NCBI RefSeq assembly: GCF_007991635.1
Contig: NZ_BJYS01000020.1
Span: 62,001 to 126,000 of the forward strand
Length of the DNA stretch: 64,000 nucleotides
From: Adhaeribacter aerolatus
GTDB lineage: Bacteria > Bacteroidota > Bacteroidia > Cytophagales > Hymenobacteraceae
Direction of reading: 5' to 3'
Shown: positions 1 through 8,926 of the stretch, piece after piece
How positions within the stretch are numbered: position 1 is the first letter of the stretch
Layout: every line of letters starts with the position of its first letter
Made by a program: the position numbers and the translations under genes
Notes under the pieces: model-generated
Databases searched by the model: none
What the model was told of the DNA's origin: nothing
What the model saw: only the letters and a program-made list of their open reading frames with translations

Positions 1-723
1 GGTAGCTTCTACCCAGCCGCGAATTTCTTTCAGGTTGATACAGCCTTCGCCCATCAGGCCCCGGTCGTTCAACAAATCGGTGGTAGGGGTATTCCAGTCG
101 CAGATATGAAAAGCCATTAAGTTACCATTCTGGCCGCAACGCTTTATCTGATTTTCCAGGTCCGGGTCCCACCACAAATGGTAAACATCTACCGCTATGC
201 CTACCCACGGGGAATTTAGCGCTTCGGCCATATCGTTGGCCTGGGCCAGGGTGTTTACAGCCGAGCGGTCGTCGGCGTACATGGGGTGCAAGGGTTCGAT
301 GGCCAGTTTTACGCCAGCGGCAGCAGCATGGTCCAGGCAAGCGGCAATACCCTCCTGAATCTGTTTCCGCGATTCGGTTAAGGGTTGCCCCGGCACGGCT
401 CCGCAAACCAAAACCACGTGGGGTGCGCCCAAAGCTGCTGCTTCGTCGATGGCTTTTAAATTATCGTCGATGGCGGCTTGTCTTTTGGCGGGTTCCAAAG
501 CCGGTAAGAAACCGCCCCGGCACAACGATACTACTTCCAGGTTTAAATCCAGAAGCATCTGCCGGGCGTGGTTAATATTTTTACCGGCTAAAGTATCGCG
601 CCAAACGGTAATACCGCTTACACCGGCTGCCGAAAATTCTTTAGCCGCTTTCTCCAGGGGCCAGGGCTTGGTGGTAATGGTGTGCACACATAACCGCGAA
701 AAATCAGTTAACGCCTGGGCCAT
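1..723 (-). CDS. Sugar phosphate isomerase/epimerase-type TIM barrel (3' end cut by window edge)
   Basis: The reading frame runs from ATG at 723 to the window edge (241 codons, no stop), so only the N-terminal part is present. It has the AP-endonuclease-2 / xylose-isomerase-like TIM barrel pattern: a metal-site Glu in 'LAIEPLHPMYADD', Asp and His in 'GIAVDVYHLWWDPD' and 'FHICDW'. No signal peptide is visible, so it should be cytoplasmic, unlike the Tat-tagged relatives elsewhere in the window. Its start overlaps the stop of the GH88-like gene by one base (TAATG), so the two are probably translationally coupled and act on the same sugar. The family includes hydroxypyruvate isomerase and ketose 3-epimerases; the exact substrate cannot be read from the sequence. 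Confidence 0.85.
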   Translation of the reverse strand, partial: MAQALTDFSRLCVHTITTKPWPLEKAAKEFSAAGVSGITVWRDTLAGKNINHARQMLLDLNLEVVSLCRGGFLPALEPAKRQAAIDDNLKAIDEAAALGAPHVVLVCGAVPGQPLTESRKQIQEGIAACLDHAAAAGVKLAIEPLHPMYADDRSAVNTLAQANDMAEALNSPWVGIAVDVYHLWWDPDLENQIKRCGQNGNLMAFHICDWNTPTTDLLNDRGLMGEGCINLKEIRGWVEAT

Positions 724-2105
724 TATTTTACGCAGTTAAAGAATGTATAATAAGGCTCCTGGTTGATTAGCTTTTGCAGGTAAAGCGCCACTTCACGGAT
801 ATGATAATCACCCCACATACTCGATTCGCCATACGGAATGGTACTGCCATCGGGCACGTAATCCCAGCCGTTGGGCCAATGGTATACCGAATGCAACAAC
901 AAACCCTGATGGGCGGGGTCGATACTGAGGTATGGCTCCTGCAAAAGCGTTTGCAAAACGGTAAGGCCGGCCTGCCAATATTTATTACCGGCCTCTGTCT
1001 GGCCCGTTTGCTGCAGATAGCGCCCCAATCTTAACAAGCCCTGCGCTGCAATTGCCGCCGCCGAGCTATCTACGGGCTCCTGGTTATTATAAGGGTTGGC
1101 CGGCCGGTTTAAATAATCGCCCAATTTATGTAGGTTAGGGGCACCGGTATCCCAGTAAGGCACGCCATTGGTGGGGGTTTGCTCTATATAAAAATCGCAA
1201 GTAGCCTGGGCAGCTTTCAGCATAAATTCTTCTATTACTTGCCTATCTCCTAAATGGGTTAAATCCTGGTCGGGTATGGTTTGCAAAAATTCCAGTTCTT
1301 CGGCGAAGCCGCACATGGCCCAGGCCAAACCGCGGGTCCAGGTACTGAAGCCGGAATAACCCTGCTGGGTACCGGGGCAGCGGAAATTACCGTCTTTGGT
1401 ATTGAAGATGCTTTCGTGGGCGGTACGGCCCCAAATATCGTAGCGGTCGCGGCCCTCACCGTAGAAAACCGAATATTGCACTGTAGCGTGGCAATGCTGC
1501 AAAGCCCGTTCGAGCAGGTTAATCTTTACATCGTTTTCCCCCTGAAACTGGTGCCCCAGGCGGTAACTAACCATCAGGGCCCGGCAGGAACGAATAGTAT
1601 CGACAAACAAAGAATGTGGCCCGTTAAAGGAATGAATAAAGCCGCCGTTTTTGGTGGTCGTCCAGCGGCTGGCCTGTACGGCGCCGGATATTTTCAGGGC
1701 TAGTTCGTAAAAATTTTTCTCCCACTCGTTAAAGGGCGTTTTGCCTTCGTGCATCAACCGGAGCAGGTTACCGTAAGTGCTTACGTTGTTAAAACCGTGG
1801 TCGTGTACCCCAATGTGGCTGACGTGCGGGGCCATCAGGTTTAAGGTATTCTGGCGGCCGTAATTCAGGAACTCTTCCTCGCCGGTAGCATCAAACTGCA
1901 AAATAGCCGACCCAAACTGGAAACCTTGGGTCCATTCGGTCCAGCCGCGGGTGGTGTAGCGGCCCTGTACCGTAAAAACCGGCGAGCCTTTGCTCACATC
2001 GTATTGTTGTTGAATCAGTTTTACTTTCTGACCCGATAACTCCCAGAAATTTTGCAGGGAACTTTGTAAATCGGTGGGTTGTAGCGTGGTGTTGATTGAA
2101 ATCAT
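723..2105 (-). CDS. Glycoside hydrolase family 88/105-like unsaturated glucuronyl hydrolase
   Basis: This 460-residue protein has the alpha/alpha-barrel signature of unsaturated uronyl hydrolases: 'HDHGF' (candidate catalytic Asp102), a second Asp at about 169 in 'LFVDTIRS', 'WTRGLAWAMCG', 'PYWDTGAP', 'DSSAAAIAAQGLLRL' and the C-terminal 'SSMWGDYHIREVALYL'. Family members remove the 4,5-unsaturated uronic acid left by polysaccharide lyases, through hydration rather than normal glycosidic hydrolysis. No clear signal peptide is present, so it is probably cytoplasmic. It is the first gene of a minus-strand unit with the isomerase at 1-723. GH88 fits better than GH105, but the split between them is not certain. 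Confidence 0.8.
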   Translation of the reverse strand: MISINTTLQPTDLQSSLQNFWELSGQKVKLIQQQYDVSKGSPVFTVQGRYTTRGWTEWTQGFQFGSAILQFDATGEEEFLNYGRQNTLNLMAPHVSHIGVHDHGFNNVSTYGNLLRLMHEGKTPFNEWEKNFYELALKISGAVQASRWTTTKNGGFIHSFNGPHSLFVDTIRSCRALMVSYRLGHQFQGENDVKINLLERALQHCHATVQYSVFYGEGRDRYDIWGRTAHESIFNTKDGNFRCPGTQQGYSGFSTWTRGLAWAMCGFAEELEFLQTIPDQDLTHLGDRQVIEEFMLKAAQATCDFYIEQTPTNGVPYWDTGAPNLHKLGDYLNRPANPYNNQEPVDSSAAAIAAQGLLRLGRYLQQTGQTEAGNKYWQAGLTVLQTLLQEPYLSIDPAHQGLLLHSVYHWPNGWDYVPDGSTIPYGESSMWGDYHIREVALYLQKLINQEPYYTFFNCVK

Positions 2106-3365
2106 CTGTGGTGATAGAAGCGATTTATATGTTTTCTTAGTTTTATTTTCTGTTTAATGCTAATTAATATTTAGTCTGCTATTGGTTATGTACTCAAGTC
2201 GCATAAAATTTAAAATAAAAAAGTTCAGTAACCCATAACTGTCATTCTGGAAAAACCTCTTTAACATCCTCCTTAATAGGCTACTCTTAATTATTTACCG
2301 GCTCCAGCTGGGTTATTCAGGGTACTAATGGCTTCGGTAATGCAATCGTATTTGGAATAACCTGTATTATCAGCCACAAAATAAGGCCATCGGCAGTTGC
2401 CGGGTTGTTTAGCCAGATTTTTCTCATCGTATGTTTAGGCCCTGCAAACACCGCGGTTTCCGCATCCGGACCAATTTCCCGGCAAAACAGGCAACTTTTT
2501 TAGCAATTACGCAGGAGAAAAGATTACCCAAAATAAAAATTAAAAATATATAAGCTGCTAAGTCTTTTACGCGTGATAAGGAATGAGCCATTTTTAATAT
2601 CATACCTGAATTTACATGCCTTCAATATCCTGACTTTTTAAATCAGAATATTTTAAAGAAAAATGAATCCTGCTATATTTTTTTAAAGTCAGGATATTCT
2701 GCCCGGTAAGATATAGGTTTTATTAAAACGGACAAAGTTTAATTAAAACTGCCCAAAGTTTCCTGAGTTGGTAGGCGTCTTTTTACAGGCCCTAAAGGCT
2801 GAAGATGCAAATAGGTTAATTTAGGAATTAACAGGTTGTTATTAGTCAGATTTTACCCCGATTTAAACTGCCGTTCCTGCTTTTTCATCTCTGATAAACG
2901 GGTGTTAAACGCTTAAATATATCTATTTACCTACGCTGCGGGCTTTTTACAGAATAAGGTGTGAGGTATTATTTAGGAAGAAGTTAAACAAGATAGTTGT
3001 GATTCATGCTGTTTCGTCCTTATATTTTGCTATTTCAGCAAATAATGTAATTCAAAACTTAATATTTTACTTAAAAAGGATATAGTACACGAAAAATTTA
3101 CAATTAAAGTTGGTATTCCTGTTTATAATTTATTAAAAAAGATTAGACACTTCAAATGAATCTATACATATAATAATTTCAACTTATATTATAAAATTAT
3201 TACGAAAAAAGTTGACTAAACTATTGCTTTTATAATAATATTAATTTATTATTGTATATCATCAATCCTAAACTTTACTCCTGTAAGAGTACAACTTACA
3301 GAAAAATCAACACCATTTTTATGGTGAACAGTCATTTATTTTCCACTCTTTAACTTTTAACTATT
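2106..3365. other. 1.26-kb A/T-rich intergenic region
   Basis: This region lies between divergently transcribed genes and must hold the promoters of the GH88-like gene (minus) and the first TQGYWK lipoprotein (plus). Most of it is very A/T-rich and shows no open frame. A patch at about 2291-2499 is more G+C-rich and reads like a decayed gene (listed separately). A short inverted repeat with 7-base arms ctgtaag/cttacag lies at 3281-3301, about 65 bases before the downstream start. I could not place a convincing -33/-7 promoter. Confidence 0.6.
2291..2499 (-). pseudogene. Possible frameshifted gene remnant of unknown family
   Basis: The minus strand reads like coding sequence in two frames that meet near 2430. 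The upstream part (about 2499-2435) encodes 'REIGPDAETAVFAGPKHT'. The downstream part (2434-2291) encodes 'NCRWPYFVADNTGYSKYDC' and ends 'NNPAGAGK' before TAA at 2293-2291. The patch is clearly richer in G+C than its flanks. There is no start codon and no intact domain, so I read it as the tail of a gene broken by a frameshift. I do not recognise the family, and a chance open stretch cannot be excluded. Confidence 0.35.
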
Positions 3366-4997
3366 ATGTACAAAAAATTATTTAAAACCAGCTTAATGGC
3401 AGCTGCCTTATCGGTTATTTATGCTTGTAGTCCGGATGAACAGGTTGCCCCTAAAATTGACTCGATTAATAAATCGGAGGATGTTGTGGCGTGTGATATG
3501 ATAACCTTTGAGAATGCTACCACACGTAACGCCTCCGGATTTATAACCAACGTAGCAAGTACCGGCGGTCAAACCATTGGGGTGCAAGGATTTAGAAGGA
3601 CTTCTGGTGGCCCTAGCTATGGTACTACCAACTACGCTAACCTGTTTAATACTACCGGCACGAACCCCGGCGGCAGCGATGATACTGACCTGATGATGGC
3701 TGAAACCGGCAAAGTACTGATTGTAAACGGAACAGATAATTCTGGTACACCGGATGATTTTGCGAATGGTTCTAAACTGATGCTGGATTTCTCTTCTATG
3801 GGTTCAGTAACCTTAAACTCGCTTACTTACCTGGATAATGAAGAAACAGGTACAACTATCAGGTTATACAACGCCGCTAATATGGTGGTGAACACCATAC
3901 CTGTACCAGCAATGGGCGATGGCAGTGTTCAGACGGTAAACTTAGGCAATACTGCAGGTGTGGTAAGAATGGAAGTTATCTTAGGCAGCGGCAATACCGG
4001 TTCCGGTGCCATCGATAATATTCAATTCTGCCCACAAGTGCAGCCTCCCTGCGATATAATTACCTTTGAGCAAGCCGTTTCACGCAATGCTTCCGGTTTT
4101 GTTACCAGTGTAAAAAGCCTTTACAATGCCAATATTGGCATACAAGGTTTTAGAAGAATTAACGGTGGCAGCACTTACACCACTACCAGCTACGCTAACC
4201 TCTTTAACACTACCGGCACGAACCCCGGCGGCAGCGATGATACAGACCTGATGATGGCCGAGACCGGTAATGTTCTGATTGTAAATGAAGTAAAGAACCC
4301 AGATAATGCGTCTATACCAGATGATTTCGCGCGTGGCTCTAAATTAGTGGTTGATTTTTCATCTTTGGGCACGGTAAGGCTAAGCTCGCTCACCTACCTG
4401 GACAATGAAGAAGCAGGTACTAAAATTTACCTGTACGGCGTTGGTGGGGTATTATTAAATACCATCTCGGTTCCGGCAGCTGGCGACGGCAGCGTACAAA
4501 CAGTGAACCTGGGCAATACTGCCGGTGTGGTTAGAATGGAAGTTGTTTTGGGAAGCGGCGCTACTGGCTCCGGCGCCATCGATAATATCGTGTTCTGCCC
4601 TGAACCACCTAAAACCGGCTGTACCAGAACACAAGGCTATTGGAAAAATCATGCCTCTGATTCTAAGCATTATGATGCTACCTGGGCCAAAGTAGGTGAA
4701 TCTACCGCTTTCTTCAAAAGTGGCGCAACTTACCGCTCTATATTAGATATTCAGCCAAGAGGCAATGCCTATTACATTTTAGCCCATCAGTATGTAGCCA
4801 CTACCCTGAACCTGAAAGTCGCTTCTGCTCCGGCAGCAGTACTTGCAGCTTATACCCAGGCTACTACTTTCTTTAATGCCTATACCCCTGCCCAAGTGGC
4901 TGCCAACAAAGCACTGGAAACTCAGGCTACTCAGTTAGCCGGTATTCTGGATGCTTATAACAATGGAGTTACCGGCCCTGGCCATTGCGCGGACTGA
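3366..4997 (+). CDS. Secreted lipoprotein with two tandem beta-rich repeats and a TQGYWK C-terminal domain
   Basis: This 543-residue protein begins with a lipoprotein signal ('SVIYAC', lipidated Cys21). Two copies of a roughly 185-residue module follow (about 43-222 and 229-415). Both copies hold 'YANLFNTTGTNPGGSDDTDL', 'LTYLDNEE', 'GDGSVQTVNLGNTAGVVRME' and 'GSGAIDNI'. The style resembles jelly-roll or PEP-CTERM-type extracellular modules with Asp/Asn-rich, possibly calcium-binding loops. The C-terminal domain (418-543) starts 'GCTRTQGYWKNH' and ends in Cys-Ala-Asp; its two Cys (419 and near the end) could form a disulfide. The protein probably sits on the cell surface. It is followed by a terminator and then by a shorter paralogue. 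The function is unknown; surface adhesion or glycan binding is a guess. Confidence 0.85.
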   Translation: MYKKLFKTSLMAAALSVIYACSPDEQVAPKIDSINKSEDVVACDMITFENATTRNASGFITNVASTGGQTIGVQGFRRTSGGPSYGTTNYANLFNTTGTNPGGSDDTDLMMAETGKVLIVNGTDNSGTPDDFANGSKLMLDFSSMGSVTLNSLTYLDNEETGTTIRLYNAANMVVNTIPVPAMGDGSVQTVNLGNTAGVVRMEVILGSGNTGSGAIDNIQFCPQVQPPCDIITFEQAVSRNASGFVTSVKSLYNANIGIQGFRRINGGSTYTTTSYANLFNTTGTNPGGSDDTDLMMAETGNVLIVNEVKNPDNASIPDDFARGSKLVVDFSSLGTVRLSSLTYLDNEEAGTKIYLYGVGGVLLNTISVPAAGDGSVQTVNLGNTAGVVRMEVVLGSGATGSGAIDNIVFCPEPPKTGCTRTQGYWKNHASDSKHYDATWAKVGESTAFFKSGATYRSILDIQPRGNAYYILAHQYVATTLNLKVASAPAAVLAAYTQATTFFNAYTPAQVAANKALETQATQLAGILDAYNNGVTGPGHCAD

Positions 4998-5544
4998 TCT
5001 GGATTAAAGCAAAATTTATTTTTAAAATAAAAAACGGCGGGTTTGATATCCGCCGTTTTTTATTTTATTTTTTTTTACATCAGGGTTTAAAAGATAACCT
5101 GAAGGTCATTTAGCCAACTGCTCCCGAATTATAAAAAATAAAGTTAAGCTGCCAAAAACCATTGCCTTGTCCAATCCCCATCTTAACTAAAATTTTTATT
5201 CCAAGGCTTAACTATTTTACCGTATAAAATAATTTATACCACTCCATACGCTAGCGGAGTATAGCAGGGCATATTCTTAAAAATAATGATAAATTAATTT
5301 ATCATAATCCTAATACCAAAGTCATAAACAAAATTTTACTAAGTTTTTATATAACCATTTTCGCATGCAAGCGTAAGGAAATCTATATATTTAAATATCG
5401 ATTTTTGTCACTTCAAATGGGTATAAATCTGCCATTTAGCAATGACGGGCAAAGAAACTTAATATTTTAGGCAACTGCTATTTAGGCGCTCTATTAAGGG
5501 CTTTAAGCTTTGTATTTTTTCAATCTTAACCATACATCTATTTT
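4998..5544. other. Intergenic region between the paralogous lipoproteins
   Basis: The first 60 bases hold the terminator of the upstream gene (listed separately). The rest is A/T-rich, has no open frame, and presumably holds a separate promoter for the second lipoprotein. The two paralogues therefore appear to be separate transcripts. Confidence 0.6.
5030..5060 (+). terminator. Rho-independent terminator of the first TQGYWK lipoprotein
   Basis: Perfect 11-base inverted repeat (aaaaacggcgg / ccgccgttttt) with a 9-base loop, followed by a long T-rich tract, 33 bases after the stop codon. Confidence 0.9.
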
Positions 5545-6675
5545 ATGAAAGCAACACTCTTAAAATCCTGCTATTTAGCAGCCGCTGTTTCCTTGTTTTA
5601 TGCTTGTAGCCCCGAAGAACAGAGCGTAAAAGAACTTGATAAAATTTCGTCTTCGGAAAAAGCCATGACCACCGACATGCTTAGTTTTGACAATGGTGTA
5701 ACCCGAACAAGCAATTTTGTAACAACTGCCACCACCGACGGAGGAGCTATTATTGGTATCCGGGGAATTCAGCGATCGTTTGTTCCCAACTGGTCTCCGG
5801 CAAACCCTGGTGAATATTCAGCTGAAAACCGGGCCAACCTTTTCAACACCAATAATACTCCGGTTTCTGTACCGGATGCCACTATTCCGGGGGGCAGTAG
5901 AATAAGCGATGACGGCGATTTGGATGCTGCTTCTAATACAGGCAATGCTTTCATTATAAACCACAACAGCAGATATGATGTGCCCGACGATTGGGCTTGG
6001 GGCGGTGCCATGTACGTAGATTTTTCTGCGCTGGGAACGGTTACCTTGAAAAACCTGGTATTTTTAGATAATGAAGAAAATGGCACCTATATTAAGTTAT
6101 TTAATGCCAGCAATATGCAAATAGGCGCTAACATTCCGGTAGCCAACCTAGGTAATGCCAGCTCCCAGGTTGTTAATTTAGGAAATACGCCCGGAGTAGC
6201 CAGAATGGAAGTTCATTTGGGCACCACTTCCGTAACCGGCTCCGGTGCTATCGATAATATAACTTTTGACCGGGAAATTCCGGAAACCGGCTGCACCAAA
6301 ACCCAAGGTTACTGGAAAACGCACTCCAAATATGATGGTGCTAAAAAATATGATGATACTTGGAAAAAGGTGGGAGAAGATACGCCTTTCTTCACTAGCG
6401 GCGAAACCTATTACTCAATATTTGGCGTGCAACCAAGAGGTAATTCCTATTACAGTTTAGCGCATCAGTACATTGCCACTAAACTAAACCTGGCTACTGG
6501 CGCTACCGCCCCAACATCTGTAATGACTGCTTATAACAGTGCTACTACTTTCTTTACGAACAATACACCAGCAGCAGTGGCAGCCAGCAAAACTTTACAA
6601 GCAACGGCTACTCAATTAGCAGGAATTCTGGATGCTTATAACAATGGCGTAACTGGCCCAGGCCACTGCGATTAG
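5545..6675 (+). CDS. Secreted lipoprotein, shorter paralogue with one repeat and a TQGYWK C-terminal domain
   Basis: This 376-residue protein is a paralogue of the upstream gene. It has a matching lipoprotein signal ('SLFYAC', Cys21), a single copy of the beta-rich module (about 42-245, with 'LVFLDNEENGTYIKLFNA', 'VVNLGNTPGVARMEVHLG', 'GSGAIDNITF') and the same C-terminal domain (249-376, 'GCTKTQGYWKTH', ending 'GHCD'). The C-terminal 'TATQLAGILDAYNNGVTGPG' is almost identical in both proteins, more conserved than the repeats, so that domain is probably the functional or anchoring part. It has its own leader and terminator. Function is unknown. Confidence 0.85.
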   Translation: MKATLLKSCYLAAAVSLFYACSPEEQSVKELDKISSSEKAMTTDMLSFDNGVTRTSNFVTTATTDGGAIIGIRGIQRSFVPNWSPANPGEYSAENRANLFNTNNTPVSVPDATIPGGSRISDDGDLDAASNTGNAFIINHNSRYDVPDDWAWGGAMYVDFSALGTVTLKNLVFLDNEENGTYIKLFNASNMQIGANIPVANLGNASSQVVNLGNTPGVARMEVHLGTTSVTGSGAIDNITFDREIPETGCTKTQGYWKTHSKYDGAKKYDDTWKKVGEDTPFFTSGETYYSIFGVQPRGNSYYSLAHQYIATKLNLATGATAPTSVMTAYNSATTFFTNNTPAAVAASKTLQATATQLAGILDAYNNGVTGPGHCD

Positions 6676-6722
6676 CAAGTACCGGAAAATCTGAATCAGC
6701 CTAAACTGGTACAGAACTATTT

Positions 6723-6768
6723 AAACAAAAAAGTCGGCGGTTAATCACACCTGCCGGCTTTTTTGTTT
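6723..6768 (+). terminator. Rho-independent terminator of the second TQGYWK lipoprotein
   Basis: Long inverted repeat (aaacaaaaaagtcggcgg against ctgccggcttttttgttt, two mismatched or wobble positions) ending in a T tract, about 50 bases after the stop codon. Confidence 0.85.
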
Positions 6769-6938
6769 AAAGCATAATAGATTTCTTTTGCAATCCCAAT
6801 TTTCTGGAAAGCGTCTCTCCTACTTTCTAAGGGGTTAAAGTTGAAGTAAAACCGAAGCCCGGTTAATATTATACCCCTGGAAGGACTTTATAAAGTAAGC
6901 AAACGAACTTTAACCAAAAATAGGCAAGAGAAAGTCAC

Positions 6939-8879
6939 TTACGGCAAGGCAAACGCCAGGTAATAATCGCCGGGCTTGGTAGCCATTTTACCACCGCCGC
7001 CGGCCGCTATTACCACGTATTGTTTACCGTTTACCGCATAGGTACTCGGCGAAGCGTAACCGCCGGCTGGTAGGGTTACCTCCCACAAAACTTTACCGGT
7101 AGTTTTATCAAATGCCCGGAATTTTTCGTCTTTGGTAGAGGCAATAAATACCAGCCCACCCTTGGTTACCAGGGTACCGCCCAGATTAGGGGCACCGGTT
7201 GGTGGTATGCCCTTTTTCGTCAGTTCGTCAAATTCGCCCAGAGGTACCTGCCAGGCAAAATCGCCGGTGTTGAGGTTAATGGCTGTAAGCGTACCCCAGG
7301 GTGGCGTAACAGCCGGGTAGCCTGCCGGATCCCAGAAACGGTTATAACCCATATGCCGGTACGGGTAAGGCTTGCCTCGCTCGTTCGGGGCCAAAGTAAT
7401 AAGGCTTGGCAGTTCATTCGCATTTATGTACAACAAACTGGTTTCCGGGTCGAAGGACGCGCCGCTCCAGTTAGCCCCGCCTAAAAGCCCCGGCATGATT
7501 AAAGTACCCTGCGGACTGATGGGCGTAAACTGTCCGCCACTGGTAGACTTTCGGAATACCTCTAAGGCATATTGCCGCGCTTCGGGGTTCAAATTGGTTA
7601 TATCCTTTTCGGTTAATCCTTGCCGGGCAAAGGGCGCCGGTTTGGTAGGTATGGGTTGCGTTGGCCAGGCTTTTTCGCCGGGAACGTCCGAAGCCGGTAC
7701 CGGTTTTTCTTCAATCGGGAATAAGGGCTCACCGGTGTCGCGGTTAAACACATACACATAGCCGGTTTTGGCCACCTGGGCCACCGCATCTATTTGGTGG
7801 CCGTTGTGCGTTACCGTAACCAGGTTGGGCGGACAGGGCAAATCTTTATCCCAGATGTCGTGGTGAATAACCTGGTAATGCCAGATTCGCGCACCGGTAG
7901 CCGCATTTAAAGCGATTACACAATTACCAAACAAATTCTGGCCGGGGCGATCGGCACCGTAAAAATCCCAGGCGGGCGAACCGGTCGCTAAAAATACCAT
8001 ACCCCGCTTCTGGTCCAGGCTCATGCCGCCCCAGGCATTTACCCCGCCCGCGGTTTTCCAGGAATTATTCTCCCAAGTTTCTGCCCCAAACTCGCCGGCC
8101 CGCGGAATGGTCCGGAAAACCCAGTTCAGTTTACCCGTATGAATATCGAAAGCCCGTACGAAACCGGGAGCGGCTGCATCCGGGCCTTCGCCAACCGTGG
8201 AGCCCATAATCAGGTGGTTTTGGTAAATAACGCCCGGGGTGGTGCTGTTGTAATGCATACCGGTAATATCCCGGTCCAGGCCTTGCCGTAAGTCAATGCG
8301 ACCCTGGTTGCCGAAGCGGGTTACTAATTGACCGGTTTGGGCATCAACACAAAATAAATAGATGCCGGCGCTGTAGTAAATTCGTTTATCTTTTCCCTTA
8401 GCCCAGTACGTTACCCCCCGGTTTACCCAATAATTAAAGCCCGGTTGAATATTTATCTTTTCTTTTTCGCGCAGTTCTTTTAACAAAGCAGCAGGCAAGG
8501 GATTAAAACGCCATAATTCTTTACCGGAAACGGCATCTAAGGCTACTAAATGCAACGTGGGGGTAGTAGCGTACAAAACACCCCCTACAGCCAGCGGGTT
8601 ACACTCTAGCGTAGAAACTGGCTTTTCAGAAATATCGCCGGAACGATAAGTCCAGGCTAATTTAAGTTGCTTAACATTCTGTCGGTTAATCTGACTTAAA
8701 GTAGAATAACGGCTTTTGCTATCGTCGCCGGCGTAACTCGTCCAATCCGGACCGGCATATTGGGTACTGCCCTTGGGGCTTACCGTACAGGCTTCCAGCA
8801 GCGGCACCAGCAAAGCCAAAGCAGCAGTGCCTATTCTACCGTAACAGGCTGATTTAAATAATCGGGAAAGTATTTTCAC
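6939..8879 (-). CDS. PQQ-dependent (quinoprotein) dehydrogenase, lipoprotein
   Basis: This 646-residue protein has a lipoprotein signal ('LLVPLLEAC', Cys31) followed by an eight-bladed quinoprotein propeller. Visible marks are 'DWTSYAGDDSKSRYSTLSQI', 'WRFNP', 'GGVNAWGGMSLD', 'HHDIWDKDLPCPP', 'GANWSGASFDPETSLLYINA' and 'AAGGGGKMATKPGD'. This matches the soluble domain of glucose/alcohol-type quinoproteins (family related to membrane glucose dehydrogenase), without the N-terminal membrane helices and without a C-terminal cytochrome c domain. It should oxidise a sugar or alcohol in the periplasm and pass electrons to an external acceptor. It lies 47 bases after the Tat-exported isomerase and is probably co-transcribed with it. 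No PQQ biosynthesis gene is in the window. Confidence 0.9.
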   Translation of the reverse strand: MKILSRLFKSACYGRIGTAALALLVPLLEACTVSPKGSTQYAGPDWTSYAGDDSKSRYSTLSQINRQNVKQLKLAWTYRSGDISEKPVSTLECNPLAVGGVLYATTPTLHLVALDAVSGKELWRFNPLPAALLKELREKEKINIQPGFNYWVNRGVTYWAKGKDKRIYYSAGIYLFCVDAQTGQLVTRFGNQGRIDLRQGLDRDITGMHYNSTTPGVIYQNHLIMGSTVGEGPDAAAPGFVRAFDIHTGKLNWVFRTIPRAGEFGAETWENNSWKTAGGVNAWGGMSLDQKRGMVFLATGSPAWDFYGADRPGQNLFGNCVIALNAATGARIWHYQVIHHDIWDKDLPCPPNLVTVTHNGHQIDAVAQVAKTGYVYVFNRDTGEPLFPIEEKPVPASDVPGEKAWPTQPIPTKPAPFARQGLTEKDITNLNPEARQYALEVFRKSTSGGQFTPISPQGTLIMPGLLGGANWSGASFDPETSLLYINANELPSLITLAPNERGKPYPYRHMGYNRFWDPAGYPAVTPPWGTLTAINLNTGDFAWQVPLGEFDELTKKGIPPTGAPNLGGTLVTKGGLVFIASTKDEKFRAFDKTTGKVLWEVTLPAGGYASPSTYAVNGKQYVVIAAGGGGKMATKPGDYYLAFALP

Positions 8880-8926
8880 AATTGAATTATTGCAGAAGAT
8901 TATCTAACAGGCAATTAATAAAAGAA

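Noticed and set aside
1281-1703. 140-codon plus-strand frame opposite the GH88-like gene
   Set aside because: The minus-strand frame carries all the conserved GH88 motifs; the opposite frame has none.
4190-4670. Minus-strand frames opposite the first TQGYWK lipoprotein
   Set aside because: They are shadows of the plus-strand repeats, which show clear protein-level duplication.
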